From NCBI GenBank assembly GCA_034766995.1, contig CM068315.1, forward strand, positions 36,344,818 through 36,408,817: DNA of 64,000 nt, read 5' to 3'. Below the pieces are notes generated by a model. It had not been told where the DNA came from, searched no databases, and saw nothing but the letters and a program-made list of their open reading frames with translations. This stretch comes from Acanthacorydalis orientalis (Eukaryota; Arthropoda; Insecta; Megaloptera; Corydalidae). The first letter of the stretch is position 1, and every line of letters starts with the position of its first letter. Position numbers and translations under genes: made by a program. Of the stretch, positions 11,388-23,395 are shown piece by piece.

Positions 11388-12667
11388 CGATGGCGATGTG
11401 AAGAGTAACTTGATTCCAGTGCTCATTGAGCGAGGGGGGACAACTGTGTATGTTTTCATACAGTTCTCTCCCTTTTAGTAAAACATGTGCAAGTGATTCC
11501 GCCATTAATTTTTTGTTTGACAGTTGTTTCAACACAACTGTTTCGTGCGGAATTGCAAAATAGATAAAATCGTAATTCGAAGTGTATTCAGTTCTTTTTT
11601 TTGAAAGAAAAACAGCGAAGAAAATCCACAAGAAGATATTTCCTACATTAGACCGTCGTTTTGACTTTTTACTTCAGGTGAATGAATTTAAACGTGGTAG
11701 AACAAGCATTGAAGATGCACCACGCTCAGGAATGCCAAGAACAGCTGTTACGTCAGGAATCCGGCAAGTGAAAGTGAACGATATGGCAGAGATCACATCT
11801 ATCTCAACTGAGCGATCGTATTTTATTTTGCGTAATGAATTACGTATTAAAAAACTTTCCACAAGATGGATGCCGCGTTTGTTCACTGCAGAGCAAAAAC
11901 GAGTTCCTACGCGAACACCATCTGACTTCTTGTAACTGTTCAAGAAGAATTCAACGGATTTCATGCGGTATTTTGTGACCATGGATAAAATTTGGATTCA
12001 CTATTATACATCAAATTCAAAAACGTAATCATAACAGTGGATTTAATGCGCTGAAATATTTTCAAAGAAGGCAAAGTCTGTTCATTTGGCTGGTTTCAAT
12101 GTGATGGCGTTAGTTTTCTGAGATGCGAAAAGAATTCTCTTGATCGACTATCTTTAGAAAAGAAAAACAGTTACTAGCCAATACAATGCAACACTTTTGG
12201 AGAAGTTGATGGCAGTGATCACGGAAAAATGTCGCAAAATGGCCAAGAAAAAGAGTTGTTTCACCATGAATGTGCACCAGCTCATTCAAACGTTGTCGCT
12301 TAACAAAAATTGGCCAAATCGAAGTTTGAAATTCTTCCACATTCACTGTATAGGTGAATACAATGAATACAGTCACAGGAAGCCAAATCAGGTGAGATTT
12401 GGCTTCCTTTGACTTCTATCTGTTCCCGAAACTCAACATTTTCTTAACTGCAAAGCGATTTGGGTCGAATAAAGATACGATAAAGTTGTAAACGTCTATT
12501 TTGAGGACCTCGAAGAAACTCACTTCTGGGAGGGAATCACGAAGCTGGAAAAACGTTGGGACAAATGAGTCGATCTTTAAGGTGATTATGTCGATAAATA
12601 AAGCAAACTTTGAAATTGAAGCTGTTGTCTCTAATATCGAACCAAGTTATAGGTTCAAACTGCTCTC

Positions 12668-12670
<3 letters not shown>
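11388..12670 (+). mobile_element. mariner (DD34D) transposon, near full length, inactive (1283 bp)
   Basis: Terminal inverted repeats: the left end reads CGATGGCGATGTGAAGAGTA, then ACTTGATTCC; the right end, reverse-complemented, starts CACGAGAGCAGTTTGAACCT and continues ATAACTTGGTTC. TA bases flank both ends (11386-11387 and 12671-12672) inside long (TA)n tracts. A length near 1.28 kb is typical of intact mariners, so little has been deleted. The plus-strand transposase is interrupted throughout. Confidence 0.9.
11560..12601 (+). pseudogene. Decayed mariner transposase
   Basis: The frames read in order: N-terminal KTAKKIHKKIFPTLDRRF; the HTH linker LLQVNEFKRGRTSIEDAPRS then GMPRTAVTS (the open frame at 11582-11935 carries this part); LSTRWMPRLFTAEQKR; FVTMDKIWIHYYT with the first catalytic Asp; LLEKLMAVITEKCRKMAKKK; FHHECAPAHSN, where the second catalytic Asp of the usual DNAPAH motif is Glu; then LKFEILPHS, after which the SPDLAPSD region with the third Asp is scrambled. 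The C-terminus is still recognisable (ITKLEKRW, then GDYVDK and a stop at 12599-12601). Stops and frameshifts are numerous. The antisense frames over it are shadows. Confidence 0.88.

Positions 12671-12720
<50 letters not shown>
12671..12720. repeat. (TA)n tract abutting the right end of the mariner
   Basis: About 50 bp of pure TA starting at the target-site TA of the mariner. Confidence 0.95.
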
Positions 12721-12725
<5 letters not shown>

Positions 12726-12982
12726 GAGGGTAGCATAAACTACTTATTTTATATTTTTATCAACACAACTATACCTTACTTTGAAAATAAGACGTCACTT
12801 ACTATTTTTAATAATTAGTTTCATTATTTAACTTTAATCTTTAAAAATTATCTAAAAATTTACATACAACTATTATCAAATTAACAACTACCTTTGAGAT
12901 TCTCAATTTATTTCTTATAATTATTTTTCTAAAACCAGTTTATAAATATTTAAATACAGTATATAGGAGTATTATATGTAAA
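12721..12982. other. AT-rich spacer
   Basis: Nothing recognised between the two mariner-type elements. Confidence 0.5.
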
Positions 12983-13086
12983 AAATAATTCTGAGCTTTA
13001 AATTTTTTCAATCATAACTCTGGTTTAAATTAAAATATTTTCTTGTCGTTTTAAGATTTTAAATTGCCAATCTTAACATTTAAAAA

Positions 13087-13130
<44 letters not shown>

Positions 13131-13511
13131 CCCAAGCAGTAAGAATAACCCCACGAAACAGTAGTGAATGTGATGAAGTTCAAAGAGTAGGATTTTAAAT
13201 ATTGTATACTTTTCACATTGTAGTTGAAAAAAATAGTACCGAAGCCACTGGAATGATTTGTTCAGCTTTGTAGAAATGTGTTATGACGCATAAAACATGC
13301 AAAAATGGTAAAATAGTGGAAGAGGTCCAAAAATGCATTACGAATTCATCGACTCAAAACCGCCATATTTTTTTTATAGTGTTTGTCAGTGACCCGACAA
13401 ATGAAGAAAATTTATTAAGAGTAATGGGAAATATTTCTAGAATGTATTATTTTTTTTTTCATGAATATACAATTTCTATAAAAAAGGTACCAAATTAATT
13501 TATTCACCTAA
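12983..13511 (+). mobile_element. Internally deleted mariner, family X copy A, with internal (TA)n
   Basis: One of three homologous copies (others at about 29930 and 57345). The right terminus, reverse-complemented, reads TTAGGTGAATAAATTAATTT, followed by GGTACC, and a TA lies at 13512-13513; the left terminus is eroded. After a leader, the coding remnant starts with ATGAAGTTCAAAGAG (13172), gives NSTEATGMICSAL and THKTCKNG, the start of a mariner HTH domain, and then jumps to KIVEEVQKCI of the C-terminal end. The whole catalytic domain is missing. Unlike its sister copies, this one carries a 39-bp (TA)n run at 13090-13128. Confidence 0.8.
13090..13128. repeat. (TA)n tract born inside a mariner copy
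   Basis: The two sister copies have only a short CTATATATCTT at the homologous position, between a conserved left flank (TTAAAAACACT-like) and right flank (GCCCAAGCA-like). In this copy it is about 19 AT units long, so the tract grew in place after insertion. Confidence 0.9.
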
Positions 13512-13615
13512 TATTTTCTTAATTATTCGTAAACACGTGTCGAGTTTTTATAAAAATTTCATCTAGATGAAAATACATAGAAACCTTAAACAGCCATTAA
13601 ATTAAATGATAATTC

Positions 13616-13672
<57 letters not shown>

Positions 13673-14808
13673 GAATATTTTAATAAAATGTGAATATGTA
13701 AATAAAATGGATTTCATGCATTTTTATTCGCCGCATATCTATACAGGTTATTAAAATAATTTTATGATAACTTCGATAATTGACCTGTGATACAATATCC
13801 CTATGAGAGTAATAAAAAAGTAAAGACATTAAAATTTTATAGATTGCATCTTGTATTATTTTATTCGAATTAAATATAATTACTTAGTTTATATTTATTT
13901 AATTATATTTCCTTCGAGCTTCTGTTTAAAAATAAGATGAAAAAACAAATAACTAACTTATATTGCGGTTTCAAGAAAAAATTCTGTGCAGTTCGTTTTC
14001 TTTTATATTGCATTTTCTAGAAAGCAATTAACGAGATGAAAGGAAACATCATTTTATTAGATAAGTTTGATCTAGATTGACATCATTACAGAACGTAATT
14101 TAAAATTTATCATCTAAGCCGATGATTTAATTAATGAAGATGAATTGTAATTTCGTATATCCTTATTTATTTAATTATATGTGTACTTTAATTACATTTT
14201 AAACAAAATTTACAATGACAAATATATTAATTTTTTGAAATATATTGATTTTATAAAGTTATATAAATATTCTCTTAAATTTAAACTTATACAGAAACAT
14301 TTAGTTTGAAATCAAAAAAAAAACTATCTTAAATAAGTATGAATATTATATATATATATATATACACATATGTTATGTGTGTGTGTAAAAATAACATATT
14401 ACTAATAATCTAAACAACGAGCATAATATTTGAGATAAAAACATTCAATGATTGTTAATAACTGAAAGAAAAAGTTTATTTGTGACTAGTGAAACTGTTA
14501 CTAAAGTACGAGGGGAGATGTTGAGATGAAGATGGGCATGTATATGAGATCCAAATTCAATTATAAAATAATTTGAAACTGAACTTATGCAAAAAATGTA
14601 GCACAATTTGTTTAGAACAAACATTTCAATTTACATAGTCCTATTTAAATAATTATACCTCGCATAGGAAATTTTGAAGGACAGAAGAAAATCTCAAGTT
14701 TAGCTCTTGGTTTACCCATATATTTAATAATTTATGGGTACCTATAATTTCCAGAATTTAATTGATAAATTCCCCTTATCATATTTTTGAAATCTTTTTA
14801 GATAACTA
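13512..14808. other. AT-rich intergenic DNA
   Basis: Contains a pure (TA)n run at 13620-13669 and a short one at 14346-14364 followed by a small GT run. No gene recognised. Confidence 0.55.
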
Positions 14809-15069
14809 CTAGGTTGGTAGAAAAATAATTACAGTTTATTACCTACAAATTAATAAACATTTTTCTCGGCTAACAACTTATTAATCGAAATAAGTAGCAT
14901 TAAAATCGACGCATTTTTGACAATTAATTACAAGTTTATTTATTCTAGTGGTGTAAAATTCCGGAATGCTGGAGTTGATAACATGAACACGATGAAATGA
15001 TATTTTCATTAAAAAAATAAGATTAGAATTCAGAAAAGAAAAATCGCAATTATTTTCCTACCGATCTAA
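14809..15069 (-). mobile_element. cecropia-type mariner derivative, copy 2, C-terminal end retained (261 bp)
   Basis: Both termini belong to the TTAGGTTGG family: the left reads CTAGGTTGGTAGAAAAATAA and the right, reverse-complemented, TTAGATCGGTAGGAAAATAA. TA lies at 14807-14808 and 15070-15071. On the minus strand the family 5' leader is followed not by the HTH but by the end of the transposase: EFYTTRINKLV, CQKCVDFNATYFD and a stop, which closely resembles the C-terminus of SETMAR/Hsmar1-type transposases. The HTH and most of the catalytic domain are deleted. Its deletion is therefore different from that of the other copies. Confidence 0.85.
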
Positions 15070-17215
15070 TATTTGTTCTTTTGTTGAATAATACAATTAA
15101 AAAATGAAAATCATATTCAATTTCTAAATATTCAAAATGTAATCTTATACAATTTATGTACCAAAATATTAAGAATTATATTCATGATATTCAAATATTT
15201 ATAATAGCAATCAGAAATCAAAGACCTGATTAAAATCAATTATTTTCACTCATACAAATTGTATAAGTTTTGTCATGCAGACGTCATACATTCGGTGACT
15301 GCGTTCAAACTGTCGCAGACCTCCCGTGGAGCAGTTGCCTCTTGTATGCAGAATGAGGGAGGCCGAATTTAAATATGGTAATAAAGACCACGGCTGCAAT
15401 AGATACAAATGTGACTCGTATAAATAGTATAAAAAAATGTGCAACGTTTATCTTTTTGTGGTTATCGACTCAACGTTACAACAATATTGCGATGTTTTCT
15501 TTTTAACGTCGTGTTTTTAAAATATCTATATCTGTATTATCATTTCATATATGGTTTGAATAACATTTATATAACATAACATTATAATAAAAAAACAAAT
15601 AATAAACATGCATGGAAGACTGAAATATAACATAGTTTATAAATATAAATTTTAGTTTTTTATACGACGTTTCATTCATGGCATGAGGTCATTTGAAATA
15701 TTTTTATTACAAAATAATGTAGATTGAAGTGCATTTTATTCCTTTGTGGATTTTATAGTAGTTATTCAATATATTTTTAAATGTATTATTCCGTCATATT
15801 ATTATATATTATTCTATATTGTTTATATTTTTAAAAAAAAAAAAAAATACAGTGTAAAATATATTCGGGGATAACGTTCAAATTGATATATATATATATA
15901 TTTACTCGCAAGAAAAATTAGATTAAAATTCATTGTTTATATAAACAATGACTAACAAATTCAAACAATGATACCGATTAGAGAAAGATCTTAAATTTAC
16001 TTAGTTACCGATACAGTAATTTTTTTATATCAAAATATATAAAACATATTTTCATATTGTTGATATTTATTTTAGATAGAAATATTACAATTTTCTGTAC
16101 GGGTACGAAAAATATTTTTTTCTTTTCAAAACCTTTCATAATATTTTGATATTAATTTATACTTTCCTTATGTTTGTCAATGTGTTACGAGTTATAAACG
16201 ACTAGGATAGAAAATATAACACAATTTTTAAGAGCAATCTATACAGACTTGTTAACAATATGATATTTATTATTTACTACAATTATTTAAATTTAGTATA
16301 TCAATAACTCAAAAAGTTCGAAACTTGTTCTATTAGATGAAATAAAGATTAAAAGATAGTAAAATTTAATAGTATAAAATCGGAAAAATCACAACTATTG
16401 AGTTATTAAACTAAATGTATTGCACAACGTGTAATACTATTGATCTAAGTTAATTTCGATACGTTTTCAATTGATACGTAAATAAAATAAATATGTTTAT
16501 CTATAGCCGATCCAGCCTCTTCATATTTATTCATTAATTGAAGAATTGTTGATTCAAAGGGACTAGTATGTTGAGAATAAATATCGCGTAAGTTAAGAAA
16601 TGTATTTTTTATAAAACGACCATTTTTGTGATACAATTGTATTATTTCAATGAGTCATTTTGTTGTATACAAAGCCATAACTAAAAATGGCAATGTCAAA
16701 ACTTAATAAATATCAATCAAAATACAGTCATCAGTTTTACATCAATGAAATATTACCTTTTAAAAAATTGCGTACCTATTAAAAAACCCTTCACACATAC
16801 ACACATAATCGTACTCACACATACACACACACACACACAGAGACACACACATGTATATATATATATATATATACAAATTAAAATAATTTATTTAATTAAC
16901 TTTAATTTTCCTAATTATTTTTTTAACTAAGTACATGATTTTGTTTATATATGGTTAAAAATTTCAATAATATTATCTTTAAAATAATTAACATTTGAAA
17001 TATATTATTAAATAAATATTCAACACTTTTTATGATAATCAACAGATAATTAATAAAATGATTTTAAAATAGAAAATATAATTATAAAACATATGGATGT
17101 AAAACAAAAAAATATTGTTTTCATAAAACTTTTATTTTATTTCTTTAATACTTAGTCCAAATACAATTTTGGACGTCTGTCAGTTTAAAATAATTTATTC
17201 TACAATGTTATTATC

Positions 17216-17258
<43 letters not shown>

Positions 17259-17417
17259 TGTTAAACTGTACAACTAAGATATGTATTGTGGAGTCGGGTA
17301 TTCTTCGAGCGATAGCTTTATCTTAAAAGGTCGTAAATTCTAAACCTGCTAGTTTTCTCAGACAATTCTTTACGTATGTTGTGAATACATACATAAGTAA
17401 ATATTTATACATGAATT

Positions 17418-17435
<18 letters not shown>
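15070..17435. other. AT-rich intergenic DNA with a small GC-elevated patch
   Basis: The patch at about 15275-15400 includes words such as GACCTCCCGTGGAGCAG and GAGGGAGGCCG. The 64-codon minus-strand frame over it (15250-15444) shows no domain. Short (TA)n runs at 15885-15900 and 17220-17250, and a (CA)n-(TA)n compound repeat at about 16787-16874. An A-run lies at 15833-15847. No gene recognised. Confidence 0.5.

Positions 17436-17471
<36 letters not shown>
17436..17471. repeat. (TA)n tract abutting the left end of a MITE
   Basis: A TA run that ends where the MITE terminus begins. Confidence 0.92.
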
Positions 17472-17472
<1 letters not shown>

Positions 17473-17476
<4 letters not shown>

Positions 17477-17683
17477 GATTTAATTTCGTCTTCCACATGA
17501 AAGTATTAAAAAATCGCAAAAATTAAAAAAATATATTATTTTTTATTTAGTATTTTAGTTCAATTGTATTTTAGTATTGAATTGAACTAAATTATTTGTA
17601 AATAATAAAATATAATACGATTTGTTATAATTTTTACAATTTTTTTATTACTTTCATGTGAAAGACTAAATGGAATCAATCCA
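17473..17683 (+). mobile_element. Palindromic TA-target MITE, long copy (about 210 bp)
   Basis: Left arm: TTGATTTAATTTCGTCTTCC, ACATGAAAGTATTAAAAAAT. Right arm, reverse-complemented: GATTCCATTTAGTCTTTCAC, ATGAAAGTAATAAAAAAATT. The centre carries the family hairpin TTTAGTATTTTAGTTCAATT, GTATTTTAGTATT, GAATTGAACTAAAT. No coding capacity. Same orientation as the 30853 copy. The fully palindromic structure suggests mobilisation in trans by a TA-target transposase; which one is unknown. Confidence 0.8.
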
Positions 17684-18476
17684 TATATTAATGAAATGTT
17701 TTTCCAAATATTATGTTTGTAATTTTAACTTATTTTTTTGTTTAACGTATAATATTAGACATAAAGCGAAAATATTCATATAATATGTGTATATATATAT
17801 ATATATATATATTAGTTTTATTGTCAGAACATGAAAATATTTTTAATTAAATTTAATAACCAACTTCGTAAATTTAATAAAAGTTGGATAATATTATATA
17901 ATTTCAATATTTTTTTAATGATAATAATTCATTTTTCATAATAAGATGACTGATTTATCGATAAGTACCTTACAGTTTTTTAAGTACGAGTACTATAAAA
18001 ACAATAAATTGTATCTATTTTCCAAAATAAATTTTCACTTTAAAATTTTTTTTCGATTAGAAAACTTTCAATCATTGTTTATTAATCATTTAAACAAGTG
18101 TCATTATCAAATACACATAGGCCATTAACAAATTATTTCATTTCTAATTACTGGTTGTTTCTATAAGATAATTTTTTATGGCATGTAGAAACAGAACCAT
18201 CTATTATTATTAATTTAGGTACAGCGGCAAACACTATATTTGTGAATAAATGTTACATATTTATAATCTTTTGTAGTGTGTAGAATTAGTTTTTTATTAA
18301 ATATAAATTTAATAAAAAACTAATTTGTTTAAATGTTGAAATTATTATGTATTTCCACTTGTAAAAATTATTTAAAACTTAATATATTTTAATGGACAAT
18401 GAAATGTAATGTGAAATACATTTTTAAGCTGAAGATATTTTATTAATTCCAATAATAGAATAGATTTAATTAAATA

Positions 18477-18543
<67 letters not shown>

Positions 18544-19024
18544 TATATTATATGTATATTCTCATATTATATATATTAATGAACGAAGATTGTATGATTT
18601 GTAGACAATTAGTAGTATTTCTTGAAATGGAACAATTCTGGTAAACTGTTAGCTTAAATAATATACATCTGATCGTATTTACCGCATCAACACAGCAATT
18701 CCATAGTTGTACAATAATGTAACAAAATATGATACCTCCTTCGTGTGTGAACATAATCATATATGCAAATGATGTTCACAAATGCAATGCATGTAGTTTC
18801 TCCACATGATGAAACTCTAACCAGAATTACTTTTCATGTCATGAACATAAAAGCTAATTTATATTTGCTATGTATATAATATGCAATTTTGTTTTGAAAT
18901 TATAGAATGTGTATCGCGATATGATTGCACATATACATGATATAAATAACAGAAAATTTCACGAACGCGAATAATATTATTGTTCTCCGTGAATTATATA
19001 CATTTTTTACACGTATACATATAG

Positions 19025-19069
<45 letters not shown>

Positions 19070-19403
19070 AGAAAATATATTCACATTTTTCTATTTACGT
19101 GTTCGAACTGTGTGTTAAACAAATTTAAATTTCCAGTCATGCGAATATCTCGATCGGTTTCTATTTCTTTTGTAGAACGTTAAATGATATTTTTTTAAAA
19201 AAGCATGATTTCTTCGTAAATGTGTATTAATTGTAAAAAATTCTGAAACAACGACTTATAATTTTTTATTAGATTATTTCACTGGATAAGAATGCTAATT
19301 TGATATATTAAAATAGTAACTTTCTGCCTAGTCCTTTGAATTTATAATTTTTCTGAGAAATTATTTAATATTTTAATAAATACATACACAAATGCACACA
19401 CCC

Positions 19404-19471
<68 letters not shown>

Positions 19472-20069
19472 TCATAAAGAAACAAAGAAAATATATTTCC
19501 AATCTTTAAAGATCAAAGGCTTTTTTGAGTATTCTTAAAATTGAGAAGAAAATGCTTCTTTGTGAAGTTAAATTTGAACTCTTAATTTATTTGCGGGGAT
19601 TATTAATTATAAAAACATTATTTTGAATATTTTTTTTCATTTTCATAAAATATAATTAGATTTTAATGTACATTACATAAACTTTAAAATAAGTGTAACT
19701 TTGTGACTAACGAAATAGCTTATTTGAAATAAAATATTCGTTACAAATATAGATCTCTTTTTATTTAGTTATTGAACTATATGAGATCAAAATGTTGATA
19801 GTACTATAACAAATCACACGCTTAATATCAGTAAATTGCCGTTTAAATGCACAATGATTTACAAGTTTTCATGAGAATACGGCTTCATGAGATGTTAGAA
19901 GATACTTCATATTAAACAACGCATGTGGTAATATTATGATGGAATAACACCCCATCATGGAAGAGAATTAACTTCATGACTAGCTCTTTATAAATCTTTA
20001 TAGATTGTATCGTATATCCACTAAGATCTATGTATTTAAATATTTTGGATTTTTATCATTATAAATATA
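17684..20069. other. AT-rich intergenic DNA with several microsatellites
   Basis: (TA)n runs at 17791-17812, 18483-18538, 19030-19066 and a compound TA/ACATA run at 19404-19471. A little-elevated G+C stretch at 18650-18990 has no motif. Frames of 60-70 codons here look random. Confidence 0.5.
18483..18538. repeat. (TA)n microsatellite, 56 bp
   Basis: Pure TA, followed by a short TATTATATTATAT imperfect extension. Confidence 0.95.
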
Positions 20070-20186
20070 GGTGATTCAATTTAGGCTTCCGCATAAAATT
20101 ATTAAAAAAATTGCAAAAAATACATGATTTTTTTAATTTTTGATATTTTTTAATGATTTCATATGGAGGCCTAAATTGAATCATCA
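20070..20186. mobile_element. Palindromic TA-target MITE, centre-less copy (about 117 bp)
   Basis: The left arm GGTGATTCAATTTAGGCTTC and the right arm, reverse-complemented GATGATTCAATTTAGGCCTC, are the cleanest inverted repeats of this family. The A/T-rich subterminal arms continue (ATTAAAAAAATTGC on the left, ATTAAAAAATATC on the right), but the central hairpin of the 17473 and 30853 copies is absent. No (TA)n tract is attached. Confidence 0.85.
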
Positions 20187-21585
20187 TTAACTAAAATCAG
20201 GTGCTGATGAACAGTTCTAAAACACCCGTGAACAATTATTTGAAAAACATGTTTTTAAATCAATGAAATTCTTAATAATTTTGAAATATTTTGCATGTTT
20301 GATTCGCTGATTTGTCAATGATAGACCAGTGTTTTAAGTCAGCGAATTATTTTTCTATATTTGTAAAAAATAAATTATTATAGCCATTTTTCAGACTCTA
20401 TAAAACATTAATGTTATTAATTAACAACGAAGTTTACCTCTTCTATAATAACAACACAGATATACAGTTAATATGGTTTTAATTTTGTTATAATACTTCA
20501 GATCATAGCAAACAGCTTTCTTAAAATGTTTACCGGATTCGCGTACAGTGGTAAAAAAAGATGTCCTCCTATTTTGAAAATAAAATGTTTACAAGTTGAT
20601 AATTCAGTTCAACTTGTTTCTAACCATAACATAAGTTTTAACACAATTGATTTGATTCTAGAGAAGAAAGTTAACAACCAGACGTTCCAGTTTAGTTGCT
20701 ATATTTCTTCGTCAGTTGAACCTATAATAAAATATTTAGTTTTTTTAAATGATTTCTGAAACATCTTTCATATCCGATTCATTGTTAATACGATAGAAGA
20801 TTAATAACTCTTAATTTGAATAAAATATTAATTGAATTTAATTACATTTTATGAAAATATAAATTAATATTATTAAATTTAATCATATTAGAATTAATCT
20901 TAACTGTAATTAGTAAATTACTACATTAAATTTAATTTAATAAATATGTATTAAAGTCTTCTGATATAAATTTAATTTCTAAAAATAAATCTTTAATTAA
21001 AAAAAGTAATATTTTTTACTTAAATTTACTTTTCCGGTAAATTAGCCGGTACTTTTCCGGTAAGTTTTGATATACTCTATGAATGGTTTTGTACATAACC
21101 ATTCTATTTATAATATAGTTTACGCTCAAAGAAGATAATTTTAAAAACAAAATTACATATTATAAAAGTGTTCATCTTAAAAATTATACCGTTGAATATA
21201 GGTAATAAGAATAGCTAATAATATAATTGGTTGTAATCTAATTGAATTCTTTTATTTGTGAAACTGATGTTTGAAATTGATTTTTTTTCGAAATATGAAG
21301 AGTGAATAAAAAATATAAGAAACAATAATATTTATTACAAAAATATCAGGAAAATAATAGTGTTTACATTTTATTCATTTGTTTAGATGTTACTAAAGTT
21401 TTAATTACAGATAAATAGAAAATATACGTTTGAAATGTTATATTTTATTAAAATATGAATATGTATTAGGAAAATCAGATTAAAGTTCTGGAGCACAAGC
21501 GGTCTATTTTGTTAAATGTTAAAAATAACATTTTTCGTATAACAATCGAAAATTTATCTAAAACTCGACTGAATATTAAGTCCTC
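20187..21585. other. AT-rich intergenic DNA
   Basis: The 77-codon plus-strand frame at 20526-20759 has no domain I recognise. Near 21037-21063 the word CTTTTCCGGTAAAT/GTAC is tandemly duplicated (TTTTCCGGTAA twice). Nothing else seen. Confidence 0.5.
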
Positions 21586-21985
21586 TACACACTCACATAT
21601 AATTCAGGAAATGGCAATTGGGAGAAAGACCAGAGCAAGTTCACGTGTAAACAAATCATTACTCTGCTGTCAGCTGACAAAATAAGAAGCTTACGTAGGA
21701 CATAATATTATCACGGCGAACGTTGACGTGATTGACCCCTTTCAGCAGGGATCCGTTGAATCATATGATAAATGAACGAAGTCTGCGGGAACAATAGGGC
21801 CGGGTGCGAGTTCGAGATCGCGTCGTCAGATAAAAGTGCTATCTACGCGTATTGTTCTTGATCTTAATGCCGACAACCGAGCCAGCATCCGAACTATTCA
21901 ATAGAGGTCACAAGAGGTGGAATTATACGCGTCGGCAGCCATACAATAATAATATAACTGCGTATGCAATCTTTTAAGATTCGAG
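21586..21985. other. GC-elevated island, candidate host cis-regulatory or non-coding RNA sequence
   Basis: The clearest composition island of the window. It has many CG-containing words (for example GGGCCGGGTGCGAG near 21798, GATCGCGTCGTCAGATAAAA near 21815, ACGCGTCGGCAGCC near 21927), two CAGCTG-like or GATAA-like words (GTCAGCTGAC near 21668, AGATAA near 21829) and no useful reading frame. No transposon termini flank it; a (TA)n(GT)n repeat follows at 22025. Constraint is the natural explanation for such a patch in an AT desert, but it is not demonstrated here. Confidence 0.4.
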
Positions 21986-22018
21986 CATTCTCTTTCAGTA
22001 ATGGAAAATGGAATCTTC

Positions 22019-22024
<6 letters not shown>

Positions 22025-22076
<52 letters not shown>
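22025..22076. repeat. Compound (TA)n(GT)n microsatellite
   Basis: About 31 bp of TA passing directly into about 11 GT units. Confidence 0.95.
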
Positions 22077-23395
22077 TTTCTATGCAGATTTCAATTCTTT
22101 TTGTTTGTTATTTTAACTAATTTTTATCACCTTTTATATTAATTATAATTGAAGCATATGTTTACTTAACGTTTCATTAAAAAATCATTACTAACATAAC
22201 TATTTTTCTATATTATCTTCTTAAAATTAAAATTACTAAACAAAAAATATACATGAAATCTGTTTTTATCTAGATAAATACTTATTTTGGATTCCGCTGT
22301 AATGTTGATAATAAGAAACGTTCTTTTTTAAAAAAAGGAACAATTAATTAGAATGAATTTATATTTTAATTGGATGAAATTTTAATATGTAATGAGTTTT
22401 TTGATTCATCAGTTATAATTTTATTAAAAAGGAATTACAATAAATAAGACATTTTAATTATTTAAAAAAATTAATAGAAGGGAATAATTTAAATTAAATT
22501 GTGTAATTAGGTTAAAATTAATAAATTTAATAGATATATTTAAACTTTGTGTTACTTTTCATTGTTTATTTTTAATAAATTAAATAATTTTTTCAATTTT
22601 TAAAATCTTAATGTACATAAAATGTTCAAATATATCTATTTGAAATGAAATAAAAATATTAAATTTTAATAATTTCTTGAATGATAGGATTAATTAAATA
22701 TTATTTTAAGATTAAACACAATTTATACAAGGATATACCTTCTCAAAACGCTTTCTTTAAGCCATATTTTGCTCTTGAAGTATGATTTTACGCGTAAATT
22801 TCATTACGAAACTCATCAAGTGATAAATTTAAATTTAAGCCACTAATTAGCGTTTCTTCTCGCCAAAGGTTCTAGATACCTGTCAAGGATGACAATGAGG
22901 AGCAACAACAATACATTCTTTTACGTGAATCAAGCCGGTAAATCCCTAAAGCCCAAGCCAATCTTCTAGTTTCTTTTGCTCAGTATTAGGTATTGTTTGA
23001 ATAAGTTTTTTTCATAGAATATCAAAATGAATATTGCATATTTTTTCCACTTCATGAATATACTCTATATATTAACAGTGACATTTATTTAACTTGATTA
23101 TTTAGTTTATTTTTTAAAAAAGAATTCATTAAAATTGTTAGAAGAAATGGTAATAAATACAAATTTCACTTACATAAAGTATCAAAAGGAGAGAAAAATT
23201 AATCGTAGAAAAATTATACTTTTTTAAAATATATTTTTTAATATAGTTCTTCACTTAATAAAAAAAATTCATATAATATAAACAAAATTATTATCCTGAT
23301 TAATTGTTCCACATCAATAATTATTATCTCAGATAAAAAATTTGTATTAAATATTTGATGATATTTAATGACACTTAATAACGACTAATAATTTA
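22077..23395. other. AT-rich intergenic DNA
   Basis: A modestly less AT-rich patch at 22735-22990 has no recognisable motif. No gene seen. Confidence 0.5.

Noticed and set aside
11674..11982. 102-codon minus-strand frame
   Set aside because: Antisense shadow of the mariner transposase HTH region.
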